Source: Helicobacteraceae bacterium | Lineage (GTDB): Bacteria > Campylobacterota > Campylobacteria > Campylobacterales > Sulfurimonadaceae | NCBI GenBank assembly: GCA_013138865.1 | Contig: WTBY01000017.1 | Coordinates: 62,001 to 126,000, forward strand | DNA length: 64,000 nucleotides | Direction: 5' to 3' | In this document: positions 18,275 through 27,143 of the stretch, one piece after another | How positions within the stretch are numbered: the stretch's first letter is position 1 | Layout: each line of letters begins with the position of its first letter | The notes under the pieces: generated by a model | Databases searched by the model: none | What the model saw: only the letters and a program-made list of their open reading frames with translations | What the model was told of the DNA's origin: nothing | Position numbers and translations under genes: made by a program

Positions 18275-18730
18275 ATGGAACTTGATACAGAAGAGTTAAG
18301 TATTTTTTCTAAAACACTTAATGTTTTATATATAGAAGACAATAAAATGGCAAGAGACTCTGTTTTAGTACTGTTAGATAACTTTTTTAATAAAATTGAT
18401 GTAGCTGTTGATGGTATTGATGGATACAACAGATATATAGAGTATTATAAAAAAAATGCCAAATGCTATGATCTTGTTATAAGCGATATAAATATGCCAA
18501 ACCTAAATGGAATAGAGATGTCAAAATTGATGTTAGATCAATGTGAACATCAGAATATTCTTATCATAACTGCATATAACGATAAAAATAGAATTGAAGA
18601 GTTAAAAGCAATAGGAATAACTCATTTTGTTTACAAACCTCTCCAATTAACAAAAATGATTACAACTCTTCAAAATATTTTAGCCGTTATTAAAGAAAAG
18701 AAAGTAAAAATCGCTAAACTTACAGTATGA
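18275..18730 (+). CDS. Single-domain response regulator
   Basis: The 151-residue protein is a receiver domain (LNVLYIEDNKMARDS, LVISDINMPNLNG, FVYKPLQL) with a short basic C-terminal helix and no output domain. It resembles the receiver of the OmpR-type protein upstream, so both may be fed by the kinase between them. Its stop codon overlaps the ackA start (ATGA), implying translational coupling to acetate kinase. GATACAAT upstream and AAAGG before the ATG suggest that it also has its own promoter. Confidence 0.83.
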   Translation: MELDTEELSIFSKTLNVLYIEDNKMARDSVLVLLDNFFNKIDVAVDGIDGYNRYIEYYKKNAKCYDLVISDINMPNLNGIEMSKLMLDQCEHQNILIITAYNDKNRIEELKAIGITHFVYKPLQLTKMITTLQNILAVIKEKKVKIAKLTV

Positions 18731-19836
18731 ATATTTTAGTTATAAATAGTGGAAGTTCTTCCATAAAGTATAAACTATTTTGTATGAAAAACTTAGAGTT
18801 ACTACAAGATGGCTTAATAGAAAAAATAGGTGAAGATAACTCGAGCATTAAAAGTCATCATGAAGCACTCTTAGGTATTTTTGAAAGTGTAAAAAACTTT
18901 GACTCTATTGCTCACCGTGTTGTTCATGGTGCAGAAGAGTTTGAAAGTGCTACAATCATTACTCCAAAAGTTATAGAGCTTATAGAAGAGCTTATTCCTC
19001 TAGCTCCATTACATAACCCTGCTAATCTTGATGGTATTAAAATTTCAAAAGAGTTATATCCAGAAGTTACACAAGTTGCAGTCTTTGACACAGCATTTCA
19101 TCAGAGTATGCCTAAACACTCATTTTTGTACGCACTTCCAACTAAACTATATGAACAGAGTAAAATAAGACGTTATGGGTTTCATGGAACTTCTCACTTT
19201 TATGTAGCAAAAGAGTGTGCCAAGTTTTTAAATGATGATCTTAAAAAGCTTAATTTAATAACTCTTCACTTGGGTAATGGTGCTTCTGCTTGTGCGATCG
19301 AGAATGGAGTTAGCGTTGATACTTCTATGGGCTTTACTCCTTTAGAGGGTCTTGTTATGGGAACTAGATCTGGCGATATAGACAGTGCGATCGTTTTTCA
19401 CTTAGTTAATACACTGGGTTATACTTTAGACGAAGTGGATAAGCTTTTAAATAAACAGAGTGGTCTTGTAGGCATTTGTGGAAGTAACGATGTACGCGAA
19501 ATATTAAACAGTTCCAACAGTTCATCAAAACTAGCTATAGATATAATGGCCTATAGAATAAAAAAATATATAGGCTCTTATATAGCTATTTTAGGAAGAG
19601 TTGATGCGATCATTTTTACAGGCGGGATCGGAGAAAATAGTGCAGTTATACGTTCAAAAGTTTTAGATGGACTAGACCTTGCTTTTAATATAGAAGAAGA
19701 TAGTGTTAAAAATGAAGAAAAGTTTGATAAAATTTCTCTTATAAGTAAAGATAGTTCAAAAATAAAACTGTTTGCGATCAAGACTAACGAAGAGTTAGAG
19801 ATTGCAAAACAAAGCTATGAGGTTATAAATGAATAA
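18727..19836 (+). CDS. ackA: Acetate kinase
   Basis: The 369-residue protein has the ASKHA kinase signatures of AckA: NILVINSGSSSIKYKLF at the start, AHRVVHGAEEF, VFDTAFHQSMPKHSFLYALP, RRYGFHGTSHFYV, LHLGNGASACAIENG, DTSMGFTPLEGLVMGTRSGD (written as two parts: DTSMGFTPLEGL and VMGTRSGD) and IIFTGGIGENSAVIR. It interconverts acetate plus ATP and acetyl phosphate. It is a little short for the family. No pta gene is adjacent. Its start overlaps the stop of the receiver-protein gene, and its 3' end overlaps gmhA by eight bases. Confidence 0.96.
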   Translation: MNILVINSGSSSIKYKLFCMKNLELLQDGLIEKIGEDNSSIKSHHEALLGIFESVKNFDSIAHRVVHGAEEFESATIITPKVIELIEELIPLAPLHNPANLDGIKISKELYPEVTQVAVFDTAFHQSMPKHSFLYALPTKLYEQSKIRRYGFHGTSHFYVAKECAKFLNDDLKKLNLITLHLGNGASACAIENGVSVDTSMGFTPLEGLVMGTRSGDIDSAIVFHLVNTLGYTLDEVDKLLNKQSGLVGICGSNDVREILNSSNSSSKLAIDIMAYRIKKYIGSYIAILGRVDAIIFTGGIGENSAVIRSKVLDGLDLAFNIEEDSVKNEEKFDKISLISKDSSKIKLFAIKTNEELEIAKQSYEVINE

Positions 19837-20422
19837 TTATATAAAAAAAGAGATAGAAAACTCTGCAAAAACAAAAATGAGTATATTAGAAGATGAAAAA
19901 CTTTTGGCTTCTATAGAAGAGGCAGCTAAAAAATGTGTTGCTATTTACAAGAGTGGTAAGAAAACTCTTATAGCAGGCAATGGTGGAAGTGCAGCAGACG
20001 CTCAACACTTTGCAGCAGAGCTTGTAGGTCGTTATGGCTTCGATCGCCCTTCACTTCCATCTTTAGCACTTACAACAGATACCTCTAACCTAACTGCGAT
20101 CGGTAATGATTACGGTTACGATCAGGTATTCTCTCGCCAGCTTGAAGGTATGGGAGCTGAGGGTGACCTTTTCATTGGGATCTCTACTTCTGGAAACTCA
20201 CAAAATATTTTAAATGCTTTTAGTTCGGCTAAGAAAAAAGGGATCACGACTGTTGCACTGACGGGACGTGATGGCGGAAAAATGGCAAATGTTGCAGATA
20301 TAACTCTAATAGTTCCATCAAACGATACTCCACGTATACAAGAGTCTCACCTTTTAATAGAGCATATTATTTGTGACATAATTGAAAAAGAAATTTTTGC
20401 TGAGTATATACCTAAAAAATAA
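19829..20422 (+). CDS. gmhA: Sedoheptulose-7-phosphate isomerase
   Basis: The 197-residue SIS-domain protein has TLIAGNGGSAADAQHFAAEL, VGRYGFDRPSLPSLALTTDT, DLFIGISTSGNSQNI and an RIQESHLLIEH motif, all typical of GmhA. It makes D-glycero-D-manno-heptose 7-phosphate, the first step of the ADP-heptose pathway for lipopolysaccharide inner core. It overlaps ackA and abuts gmhB, which takes the next-but-one step; hldE and hldD are not in the window. Confidence 0.96.
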   Translation: MNNYIKKEIENSAKTKMSILEDEKLLASIEEAAKKCVAIYKSGKKTLIAGNGGSAADAQHFAAELVGRYGFDRPSLPSLALTTDTSNLTAIGNDYGYDQVFSRQLEGMGAEGDLFIGISTSGNSQNILNAFSSAKKKGITTVALTGRDGGKMANVADITLIVPSNDTPRIQESHLLIEHIICDIIEKEIFAEYIPKK

Positions 20423-20946
20423 TGTCGCAACAAACTAAAGCACTCTTTTTAGATCGTGATGGTGTTATAAATAAAGAGATCAACTATCTTCACAAAATAG
20501 AAGATTTTATTTTTATAGATGGTATTTTTGAGCTTTGTAAAAAGTTTAAAACAGATGGCTATAAAATATTCGTAGTAACTAACCAGTCTGGAATTTGTAG
20601 AGAGTACTATAGTGAAGATGACTTTAGAACTCTCACAAAATGGATGGTTGAAGAGTTCAAAAAAAATAGTATTAAAATTGAAAAAGTTTACCACTGTCCA
20701 CATCACCCTAAATTTTCAGGTGAGTGTGAATGCAGAAAACCTAATGCTGGAATGTTACTACAAGCCGAAAAAGAGTTTAATATTGATCTTAAAAATTCTA
20801 TTATAATTGGTGACAAAGAGAGTGATATAGAGGCTGGTTTAAACGCTGGTCTAAGTAAGACTTATCTGTTTGATGAGTTTAAAAAAAGTAACTCTTCAAA
20901 AGCTACTAAAGTGATACATAGTTTAAAAGAGCTACTTAGTAAGTAA
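20422..20946 (+). CDS. gmhB: D,D-heptose 1,7-bisphosphate phosphatase
   Basis: The 174-residue HAD-superfamily phosphatase has FLDRDGVINKE with the nucleophile and acid/base Asp, FVVTNQSGI, the zinc-binding loop CPHHPKFSGECECRKP, and IIGDKESDIEAG. It removes the C1 phosphate from heptose bisphosphate in ADP-heptose synthesis. It shares a base with the gmhA stop and overlaps the convergent lon gene by 15 bases. Confidence 0.95.
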   Translation: MSQQTKALFLDRDGVINKEINYLHKIEDFIFIDGIFELCKKFKTDGYKIFVVTNQSGICREYYSEDDFRTLTKWMVEEFKKNSIKIEKVYHCPHHPKFSGECECRKPNAGMLLQAEKEFNIDLKNSIIIGDKESDIEAGLNAGLSKTYLFDEFKKSNSSKATKVIHSLKELLSK

Positions 20947-23355
20947 CATCTCTTTTAAAACTTCTTCTATTCTTTTAACTCCTAAGATCTCTACAGCATC
21001 TTTTACCTCATCCGGAATTTCATCTAAATCACGTTCATAGTTTTTTTGAGGTATAAGAACTTTTTTCATACCTGCTTTATGAGCAGCTATTAGTTTCTCT
21101 TTAAGTCCACCAATTGGAAGAACTTCACCAGTTAGTGAAACTTCTCCTGTCATAGCAATATTTGCACGAAGTGGAGTGTCACTTAAGATCGAGCTTATAA
21201 CACTAACCATGGCTATACCTGCACTTGGTCCATCTTTTGGTGTTGCACCATCTGGTACATGTACATGAAGATCGTAACGCTTATAAACTTCACTTTGGTC
21301 TACTTTAGTTTTTTCTTCTTTCTCTTTAAAAGTGTGAGGAATATTTTTTGTATCTATCTTTATTTTTCTGCTATCTATAAGAGTTTTAACAACAGAGAGA
21401 GCAATTCTTGTTGACTCTTTCATAACGTCTCCTAAAGAACCAGTGATCGTTAAAGTACCTTTACCGCGAATTTTAATTGCTTCTATTTTTAGAACATCTC
21501 CACCAACAGCAGTCCAAGCAAGACCATTTACGATCCCTATTTTTGCTATACCATCAGTTTTTTCAATCTCAAATACTGTTTTGTCTAAAAAGTCAGTTAG
21601 GTTTTTAAGTGATACAGTCACTTTATGAGTATCAGGATTTTCTAAAATCATTTTTGCACTTTTTCTAGCTATGTCTGCTATGCGACGACGTAAATTTCTA
21701 ACACCTGCTTCACGAGTAAACTTAGCTATAAGTTCAGTAAGAGCAGGTTTTAAAATACTTAACTCACTTTTAGCTAAAGCATGTTTTTTGATCTCTTGAG
21801 GAATTAAATAACGTTTTGCGATCTCAAACTTCTCTTGTGGTGTGTAAGAACTAACATGAATAAACTCCATCCTATCACGAAGAGCATGTGGAATGCGTCC
21901 CATATCATTTGCAGTTGCTATAAAAATAGCTTGTGAAAGATCCATATTAAAGTTTAGGTAATAATCACGAAATTCACTATTTTGTTCAGGATCTAAGATC
22001 TCTAAAAGTACAGAGGTAGGATCACCACGTTGTGACTGACCAACTTTGTCAATCTCATCAAGAACAATTACAGGGTTCATTTTTTTAGCATCTATAATAC
22101 CTTGAACCAAACGTCCAGGCATTGCACCTATGTAAGTACGGCGATGTCCACGAAGTTCATTTACATCTTCTAAACCACCAAGTGCGATGCGTACAAGTGG
22201 TCGTTTAAGCGCAGTTGCAATCGAATTAGCAAGTGAAGTTTTACCAACACCAGGAGGTCCTACAAAACATAAAATAGCACCACTATTAGTTTTCTCTTTA
22301 TGACCACGAAGCTCCATAAGCTCTTTGACTGAAAAATACTCACTAATACGCTCTTTTGGTTTATCTAGTGAAAAATGATCAGCATTTAACTGTTTTTCAA
22401 CATCTTGAATTTTAAGAGGTTTTTTTGCGATCTCACCAAAAGGAATATCTAAAACCCACTCTAAATAGTTTTGGATCATAGATGCGTCTGAGCTATCTTG
22501 GTGCATTCTTGCATAGCGGTTTAGTTGCTTATCGATCTCTTTAAAAGCATCTTCACTCATTTTACTTTTTTTAGCCTCAAGCTTATCTCTATACTCTTCG
22601 ATCTCTTCTTCTCGTTGAGCATCTACACCAAGCTCACGCTGGATCTGCTTCATCTGCTCTTTTAAGAAGTACTCTTTATTATGGTTCTCTATTTTGTTAT
22701 GTACTTTAGACTTGATCTCTTTTTGAAGTTTTGAAGCTTCGATCACTTCAACTATATGATCAATTAGAATAATATACTGATTTTCGATATTTTCTTCTAT
22801 AAAAAGTTCATAAGCTTTCTCTTTTTTAAGTTTAATAGAGCTACTTATAAGATCACTTATACGAGAGTATTCTGAGTTCTCTTCTATTGTTTTCAGAAGA
22901 TCTGGTGGGAAAAAGTTACTAACTTGTGAAAGAACACGAGCTTTTTCACGAATAACTTCTAAGAGTGCGTCCATTTTAAGAGAAGACGTATCTTTAATAT
23001 TTATAATGTCTACTACGGCACTTAAAAAACTACTCTCTTTAGTTGTAAGAATTCGTCCACGAGCTAAACCTTGAAAAAGAATTTTTACACGTCCGTCTGG
23101 AAGTGCTACTTTTCTCATGATCGAGCCTATAACTCCAGCATCATAAATATCTTCAAACTCACGAGCACCTTCATGTGAAGGACGTGTTTGAGCGATCAGT
23201 ACTAAAGAGTCATTTTCAACTGCAAACGCCGCTGCTTCTATATCTTTTTTATGCGTTAAAAAAATAGGCGCGATCATAAAAGGGTATAAGAAAATCTCAT
23301 CCTCAACAATAACAGGAATTTCATGAGGAAAAGTATTGTAATCAGTTAGTTGCAT
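20932..23355 (-). CDS. lon: ATP-dependent protease Lon
   Basis: The 807-residue protein has the LonA N-terminal substrate domain, a coiled-coil linker, an AAA+ module with FVGPPGVGKTSLANSIA near 367 and PVIVLDEIDKVG, and a Ser-Lys protease domain with PKDGPSAGIAM near 707 and LPIGGLKEKLIAAHKAG near 750. It degrades misfolded and regulatory proteins in the cytosol. It lies three bases after bamD, the order also seen in Campylobacter. No heat-shock operator was recognised in front of bamD. Confidence 0.98.
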   Translation of the reverse strand: MQLTDYNTFPHEIPVIVEDEIFLYPFMIAPIFLTHKKDIEAAAFAVENDSLVLIAQTRPSHEGAREFEDIYDAGVIGSIMRKVALPDGRVKILFQGLARGRILTTKESSFLSAVVDIINIKDTSSLKMDALLEVIREKARVLSQVSNFFPPDLLKTIEENSEYSRISDLISSSIKLKKEKAYELFIEENIENQYIILIDHIVEVIEASKLQKEIKSKVHNKIENHNKEYFLKEQMKQIQRELGVDAQREEEIEEYRDKLEAKKSKMSEDAFKEIDKQLNRYARMHQDSSDASMIQNYLEWVLDIPFGEIAKKPLKIQDVEKQLNADHFSLDKPKERISEYFSVKELMELRGHKEKTNSGAILCFVGPPGVGKTSLANSIATALKRPLVRIALGGLEDVNELRGHRRTYIGAMPGRLVQGIIDAKKMNPVIVLDEIDKVGQSQRGDPTSVLLEILDPEQNSEFRDYYLNFNMDLSQAIFIATANDMGRIPHALRDRMEFIHVSSYTPQEKFEIAKRYLIPQEIKKHALAKSELSILKPALTELIAKFTREAGVRNLRRRIADIARKSAKMILENPDTHKVTVSLKNLTDFLDKTVFEIEKTDGIAKIGIVNGLAWTAVGGDVLKIEAIKIRGKGTLTITGSLGDVMKESTRIALSVVKTLIDSRKIKIDTKNIPHTFKEKEEKTKVDQSEVYKRYDLHVHVPDGATPKDGPSAGIAMVSVISSILSDTPLRANIAMTGEVSLTGEVLPIGGLKEKLIAAHKAGMKKVLIPQKNYERDLDEIPDEVKDAVEILGVKRIEEVLKEMLLTK

Positions 23356-23357
23356 TT

Positions 23358-24128
23358 TTAGTTAACTCCACGTCTATTTATCTCTTCTGCTATGACGGTT
23401 GGTAAAATATTTTTAGAAGTATTTCCATCATTTTGAGCAATAACACTATGAGTATCAGGAATTAAAAAACCATACCAACTAGACTTGCCATCTCCCTCAA
23501 ACCACTCTTTGTACCAAGGAAGATCTGGTTTTTCAACTTTAGACCACTCGATCCAAGGCTGTGGCTCTATGCCTCTATAAAACTGTGCTGCAAAAGGTTT
23601 GTCCAATCTTTCATAAAGATCTGCGATCGATTCATTAAGTGAAGCATCTGCTAAATACAGACGTGTTACCATCGTGTCAACTACATAATAAAACATTGAG
23701 TTAGGGTAAGTTGCTTTAAATACTTCGCCATCTTTTATGGCTTCATTTATAAGACCTTGATCACGTCTTGGATTTGGAAGTGCCATATATTTAGATTTAA
23801 TTTTTAAAAACTCTGCATATTCACGTTGTGTCTCATCAGCAAAACGCTTTATATATTCATCTAAGAAATACTCACTCAAAATGTACTCTTCACTGTACAT
23901 ATGAGCTTGTGCAAGAACTAAAGTAGCACCAGGAAGAAGCGGTGAACCTATGTGTTCACTCTGAAGTGAGTTATAAAAACCATCTGCTTTTTCAAGATCA
24001 TTTTTTGCAATTGATTTTAACATACTCTCATACCAAAAAATAGCAGGTTTGTTATAGATCGCTAACTCTTTGTTAGAACAACCAACAAAAAAGAGTAGCA
24101 CAGCAGCTAATAATATTTTTTTAAACAT
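23358..24128 (-). CDS. bamD: Outer-membrane assembly lipoprotein BamD
   Basis: The 256-residue protein has a lipoprotein signal peptide with lipobox FVGC (Cys17), then TPR-like helical repeats (SMLKSIAKNDLEKADGFYNS, LAQAHMYSEEYILSEYFLDE, IADLYERLDKPFAAQFY). This is the BamD/YfiO pattern. It works with BamA at the periplasmic face of the outer membrane to insert beta-barrel proteins. It is upstream of lon and divergent from the pseudopilin operon. The C-terminal part after about residue 200 is less conserved. Confidence 0.85.
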   Translation of the reverse strand: MFKKILLAAVLLFFVGCSNKELAIYNKPAIFWYESMLKSIAKNDLEKADGFYNSLQSEHIGSPLLPGATLVLAQAHMYSEEYILSEYFLDEYIKRFADETQREYAEFLKIKSKYMALPNPRRDQGLINEAIKDGEVFKATYPNSMFYYVVDTMVTRLYLADASLNESIADLYERLDKPFAAQFYRGIEPQPWIEWSKVEKPDLPWYKEWFEGDGKSSWYGFLIPDTHSVIAQNDGNTSKNILPTVIAEEINRRGVN

Positions 24129-24202
24129 ATTTATATTCCATAAAAAAAGATTACTTATTTTATCTAAATCAAATTAATATAGTGTAAAAATGGAGTTAAT
24201 GC

Positions 24203-24208
24203 TATACT
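24203..24208 (+). promoter_or_regulatory. -10 box immediately before the pseudopilin operon (leaderless candidate)
   Basis: TATACT is followed by six bases (attgtt) and the ATG of the first pseudopilin gene. No ribosome site lies in front of this ATG, whereas the second gene has a strong AGGAGG. A normal start point would put +1 at the ATG. Confidence 0.45.
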
Positions 24209-24214
24209 ATTGTT

Positions 24215-24901
24215 ATGAAAAAGGCATTTACTCTTATAGAACTTATTTTTGCTATTGTCGTAATTTCGATCGCATTTATGGCTATACCATCCATGAATAG
24301 GGTTAGTTCTCAGAATGTGGAGAGCTCGCTTATTAGTGAAGCTTTGGTAGCTAGTGTTGCTAAAATTGATCAAATATTAACATTTAATTGGGATGAAAAT
24401 TCATCTTATGAGGGTGCTGAAAATACAACCTCTTACTCTAAAGTTTTAGATATTTCAAGTGCTGATAGTGAATTAGAAAGAGTTGCGGGTAGTAACTATA
24501 GAGTCGGTCATATTAGCAGTATGCTACATAGAAAATTTCACTCTAGCGAAGTTAACTCTACACAAACTCTAGGAGCTGAGAGTGACTTTGATGATATAGA
24601 TGACTTTATAGTCTCTAATCAAAATTTATTCGCAAGCGATGTTGTTGGAGCTGATGGCTATAAACAACACTACTTAATAGATATAGATGTAAGTTACATA
24701 AGTGATGCTGCAACTTACTCTGATCAAATTATTAACGACTTTAGCTTTAGTGATACAACACAAGTAAATCCAACTAATATGAAGATGATCACTATTACAA
24801 CTAAAAAAGAACAAGCCGATGGAAGTTACAGTGATGAGATAAAACTAAGAGCCTATAGCTCAAATATAGGCGAAATCGACTACTACAAGAGGAGGTATTA
24901 A
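24215..24901 (+). CDS. Type IV pilin/type II secretion-like pseudopilin
   Basis: The 228-residue protein begins MKKAFTLIELIFAIVVISIA, a class III signal peptide: short basic leader, cleavage before Phe5, Glu at mature position 5, then a hydrophobic helix. The rest is an acidic, mostly beta globular domain with no disulfide. It is inner-membrane anchored until assembled into a pilus-like fibre. First gene of a four-gene operon; its stop abuts the next start. No assembly ATPase or secretin gene is nearby, so it depends on machinery elsewhere. Confidence 0.88.
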   Translation: MKKAFTLIELIFAIVVISIAFMAIPSMNRVSSQNVESSLISEALVASVAKIDQILTFNWDENSSYEGAENTTSYSKVLDISSADSELERVAGSNYRVGHISSMLHRKFHSSEVNSTQTLGAESDFDDIDDFIVSNQNLFASDVVGADGYKQHYLIDIDVSYISDAATYSDQIINDFSFSDTTQVNPTNMKMITITTKKEQADGSYSDEIKLRAYSSNIGEIDYYKRRY

Positions 24902-25782
24902 TGAAAAAAAGTGCCTTTACAATGATCGAGCTTGTTTTTGTGATCGTGATCATGGGAATACTTTCAGTTTTTGGTGTTGAGATAGTACGTCAAATATATA
25001 ACTCTTATATTGGCGTAAAAATTTATAATGATCTTGAGTTTAAAAGTACCACTACAATAGAGCAGATCTCAAATAGACTTCAAAACCGTATTAAAGATTC
25101 TACAATTGTTAGAGATACAACTGATTCCAATCATAGTGGAAATTTTAATTCTATTCAAAATTCTAGTGGATCTGAGAATATGATAGAGTGGATTGGCGTT
25201 GATCGTGAGGGTTTTAACGGTACTTGGAATGGATCATGGAACCAACCAACATGGAGTGCTTTTATAGATGTTAATGATGGTAACACAACTACTCTTCACT
25301 CAAATGGAAGTGACACTACTAAAATAGACTCGATGATAGATTCACTCTCTAGCGGATCGACAACAATAAGTGATAGTGCTATATTTTTTATAGGAGCAAA
25401 TAGTGATATATTTAGTGACTATGGTTATGATGGAGTTGCAATAACTGATCAAAGTAGAGCCACACACCCTATAAAAGCAGGTTCTAGTTTAGATCTTTTT
25501 GAACCTGACGGTGGAGACTTTAGTGGTATTGATATTTATGAGTTTTATCAACTAGCTTGGAGTGCATATGCGATCAAACATAGTGATGGCAACCTAACTC
25601 TCTATTATAACTACCAACCTTGGGAGGGTGAAAAATATAGTGATGGTAGTAGCGCTACTCTTATGGAAAATGTAGACAGTTTTAGAGTTCAAGCCATAGG
25701 TGAAATGATAAAACTACAACTTTGCGTGCAAAGTGATCTTATAAGCACTTATTCTTTATGCAAAGAGAAGGCTATATTTTGA
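24901..25782 (+). CDS. Pseudopilin, second gene
   Basis: The 293-residue protein has the prepilin motif KKSAFTMIELVFVIVIMGIL (cleavage before Phe6, Glu at mature position 5). The long globular part carries FNGTWNGSWNQPTW and a C-terminal pair of Cys (LQLCVQSD and YSLCKEK). AGGAGG lies before the ATG. The size and Cys pair resemble larger minor pseudopilins (PilW/GspJ-like), but this is inference. The gene ends in TTGA, where its TGA overlaps the TTG start of the next gene. Confidence 0.87.
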   Translation: MKKSAFTMIELVFVIVIMGILSVFGVEIVRQIYNSYIGVKIYNDLEFKSTTTIEQISNRLQNRIKDSTIVRDTTDSNHSGNFNSIQNSSGSENMIEWIGVDREGFNGTWNGSWNQPTWSAFIDVNDGNTTTLHSNGSDTTKIDSMIDSLSSGSTTISDSAIFFIGANSDIFSDYGYDGVAITDQSRATHPIKAGSSLDLFEPDGGDFSGIDIYEFYQLAWSAYAIKHSDGNLTLYYNYQPWEGEKYSDGSSATLMENVDSFRVQAIGEMIKLQLCVQSDLISTYSLCKEKAIF

Positions 25783-26222
25783 GACGTTCAGGTTTTGCGA
25801 TGATCGCTGCGATCGTAGTTATAGTTTTGATCTCTATGATCGCAATGTTAATGGTTAGTTTAAGTACAAGAACTCTGAAAGAGGTTGAAAATACCTACTT
25901 ACTTGAACAAGCTCAACTACTAACGTATAGTGCAACAGAGTACACTCTCTTAGCTATCTCTGGTCATGATCGTAGTGGTGGAACTTGTGTAAATCAAATA
26001 AATTCACACTATCCAAATAGCATTAACCCTGTGTTTGATATAAACGTAACTATTAAATACATTGGATTAGGTAGTTTAGCTGGTTGTGAAGATTACATAA
26101 GCTCTATTCTTACAAGTGAGTCAAATGCAACTGTTTTAGTTGATGTTTATGTAAATACAAACGAAGCATTAGGACTGAATGAACAAGTTAGTTTTCATAG
26201 AAGAACACTACAAAAGCCATAA
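25779..26222 (+). CDS. PilX/GspK-like minor pseudopilin
   Basis: I place the start at the TTG at 25779, in a TTGA overlap with the preceding stop, because GAGAAGG lies seven bases upstream. This gives 147 residues opening MRRSGFAMIAAIVVIVLISM: a short basic leader, Gly-Phe cleavage site and hydrophobic helix, but no Glu at mature position 5. Lack of that Glu is typical of tip pseudopilins such as GspK. An ATG at 25758 would spoil the short leader. One Cys pair (GGTCVN and AGCEDY) may form a disulfide. Confidence 0.78.
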   Translation: MRRSGFAMIAAIVVIVLISMIAMLMVSLSTRTLKEVENTYLLEQAQLLTYSATEYTLLAISGHDRSGGTCVNQINSHYPNSINPVFDINVTIKYIGLGSLAGCEDYISSILTSESNATVLVDVYVNTNEALGLNEQVSFHRRTLQKP

Positions 26223-26251
26223 AAAAGTATACTTAACATAAAAGGTTATTT

Positions 26252-26713
26252 ATGAAAAAAATAGTTCTACTACTATTAGCAACACTGCTTTTAATAGCAC
26301 AAGAATATCCGTTTGATATGAGTAAATTAAAATTTTTCAATAAGAATGATGATATTTCTCGCCACAGCGGACCTGTTTCAAACCAAGTATGGATTAGCTC
26401 AAACACGCTAAACAATCAAGATCTAAAAGATCTTATTTTGTCAAAATATAATTTTAAAATTTATGGCTTTGACAAAATATTTGGTTGGTTGGTAGAGTTT
26501 AATGATAACGATATAGATCAGATGAAAATTATAGAGAGCTTTAAAATTAATAACAATATAAATGAGGTTATAAACAGGCTCTATCAAGGTAGCAACTCTA
26601 AACAGTTAATGCCAACAGATGATAATACAATAGATAACAATATAAGTTTTATGCCTATGAGCATACCAAATATGCAAAAAATATTTAATGTAGAAACAGT
26701 AGAACAAAAATAA
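26252..26713 (+). CDS. Secreted protein of the pseudopilin operon
   Basis: The 153-residue protein has a classical signal peptide (MKKIVLLLLATLLLIAQEYP) and no Cys. The mature domain contains VSNQVWISSNTLNNQDLK, FDKIFGWLVEFND and an Asn/Asp-rich tail. It lies 29 bases behind the minor pseudopilin gene and before a terminator-like hairpin, so it probably belongs to the same system as a periplasmic partner. No family is recognised. Confidence 0.65.
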   Translation: MKKIVLLLLATLLLIAQEYPFDMSKLKFFNKNDDISRHSGPVSNQVWISSNTLNNQDLKDLILSKYNFKIYGFDKIFGWLVEFNDNDIDQMKIIESFKINNNINEVINRLYQGSNSKQLMPTDDNTIDNNISFMPMSIPNMQKIFNVETVEQK

Positions 26714-26732
26714 TATTGCAATATGCAATATT
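26712..26732 (+). terminator. Hairpin at end of pseudopilin operon
   Basis: Inverted repeat AATATTGC / GCAATATT with a five-base loop, overlapping the stop codon end of the last gene and followed by TTAAA. The stem is short and AT-rich; termination is plausible rather than certain. Confidence 0.45.
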
Positions 26733-26786
26733 TTAAACTCTAAAATAGAAATTATCTTATAATTCTCTCAAATCAAGGAGAGTTAT

Positions 26787-27143
26787 ATGAATGTAGGAAA
26801 ATGTCCATATTGTGACGGCTCTGTTATTATGGAAAAAAAGTTAGTTCAGGGTAAAAGTACTAAAGTTTACTCTTGTGAAAATAGAAAAGTTATAACCGAA
26901 GATGGAGAACTATTTGAGCAAGTTGGAAGTTGTAGTTTTCGAATATGGGGTAATTCACTACTAAAGTATGGAAAACGTGGAATCGGTTTTAAAGAAGTTA
27001 GAGAACTTTTGCAAGATGGGACTATAGTTGTAACACTTCACTCAAAGCAAGGTTTTGAATATAAAAAGTACCTTATAACTCACGTTGAATACGGAGTTCA
27101 AGTACTTTTTTCAGATGAAGTTGAAGAGGATCTATCTGCTTAA
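26787..27143 (+). CDS. Zinc-ribbon protein related to topoisomerase I C-terminal repeats
   Basis: The 118-residue protein starts with KCPYCDGSVIMEKKL and continues KVYSCENRK...VGSCSFRIWGNSL, four Cys spaced like the zinc ribbons at the C-terminus of topoisomerase I. FKEVRELLQDGTIVVTL then matches the short motif that follows those ribbons. There is no topoisomerase catalytic domain. It may bind single-stranded DNA or RNA, but a role is not established. AAGGAG precedes the ATG. It converges with truD and overlaps it by 12 bases. Confidence 0.7.
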   Translation: MNVGKCPYCDGSVIMEKKLVQGKSTKVYSCENRKVITEDGELFEQVGSCSFRIWGNSLLKYGKRGIGFKEVRELLQDGTIVVTLHSKQGFEYKKYLITHVEYGVQVLFSDEVEEDLSA

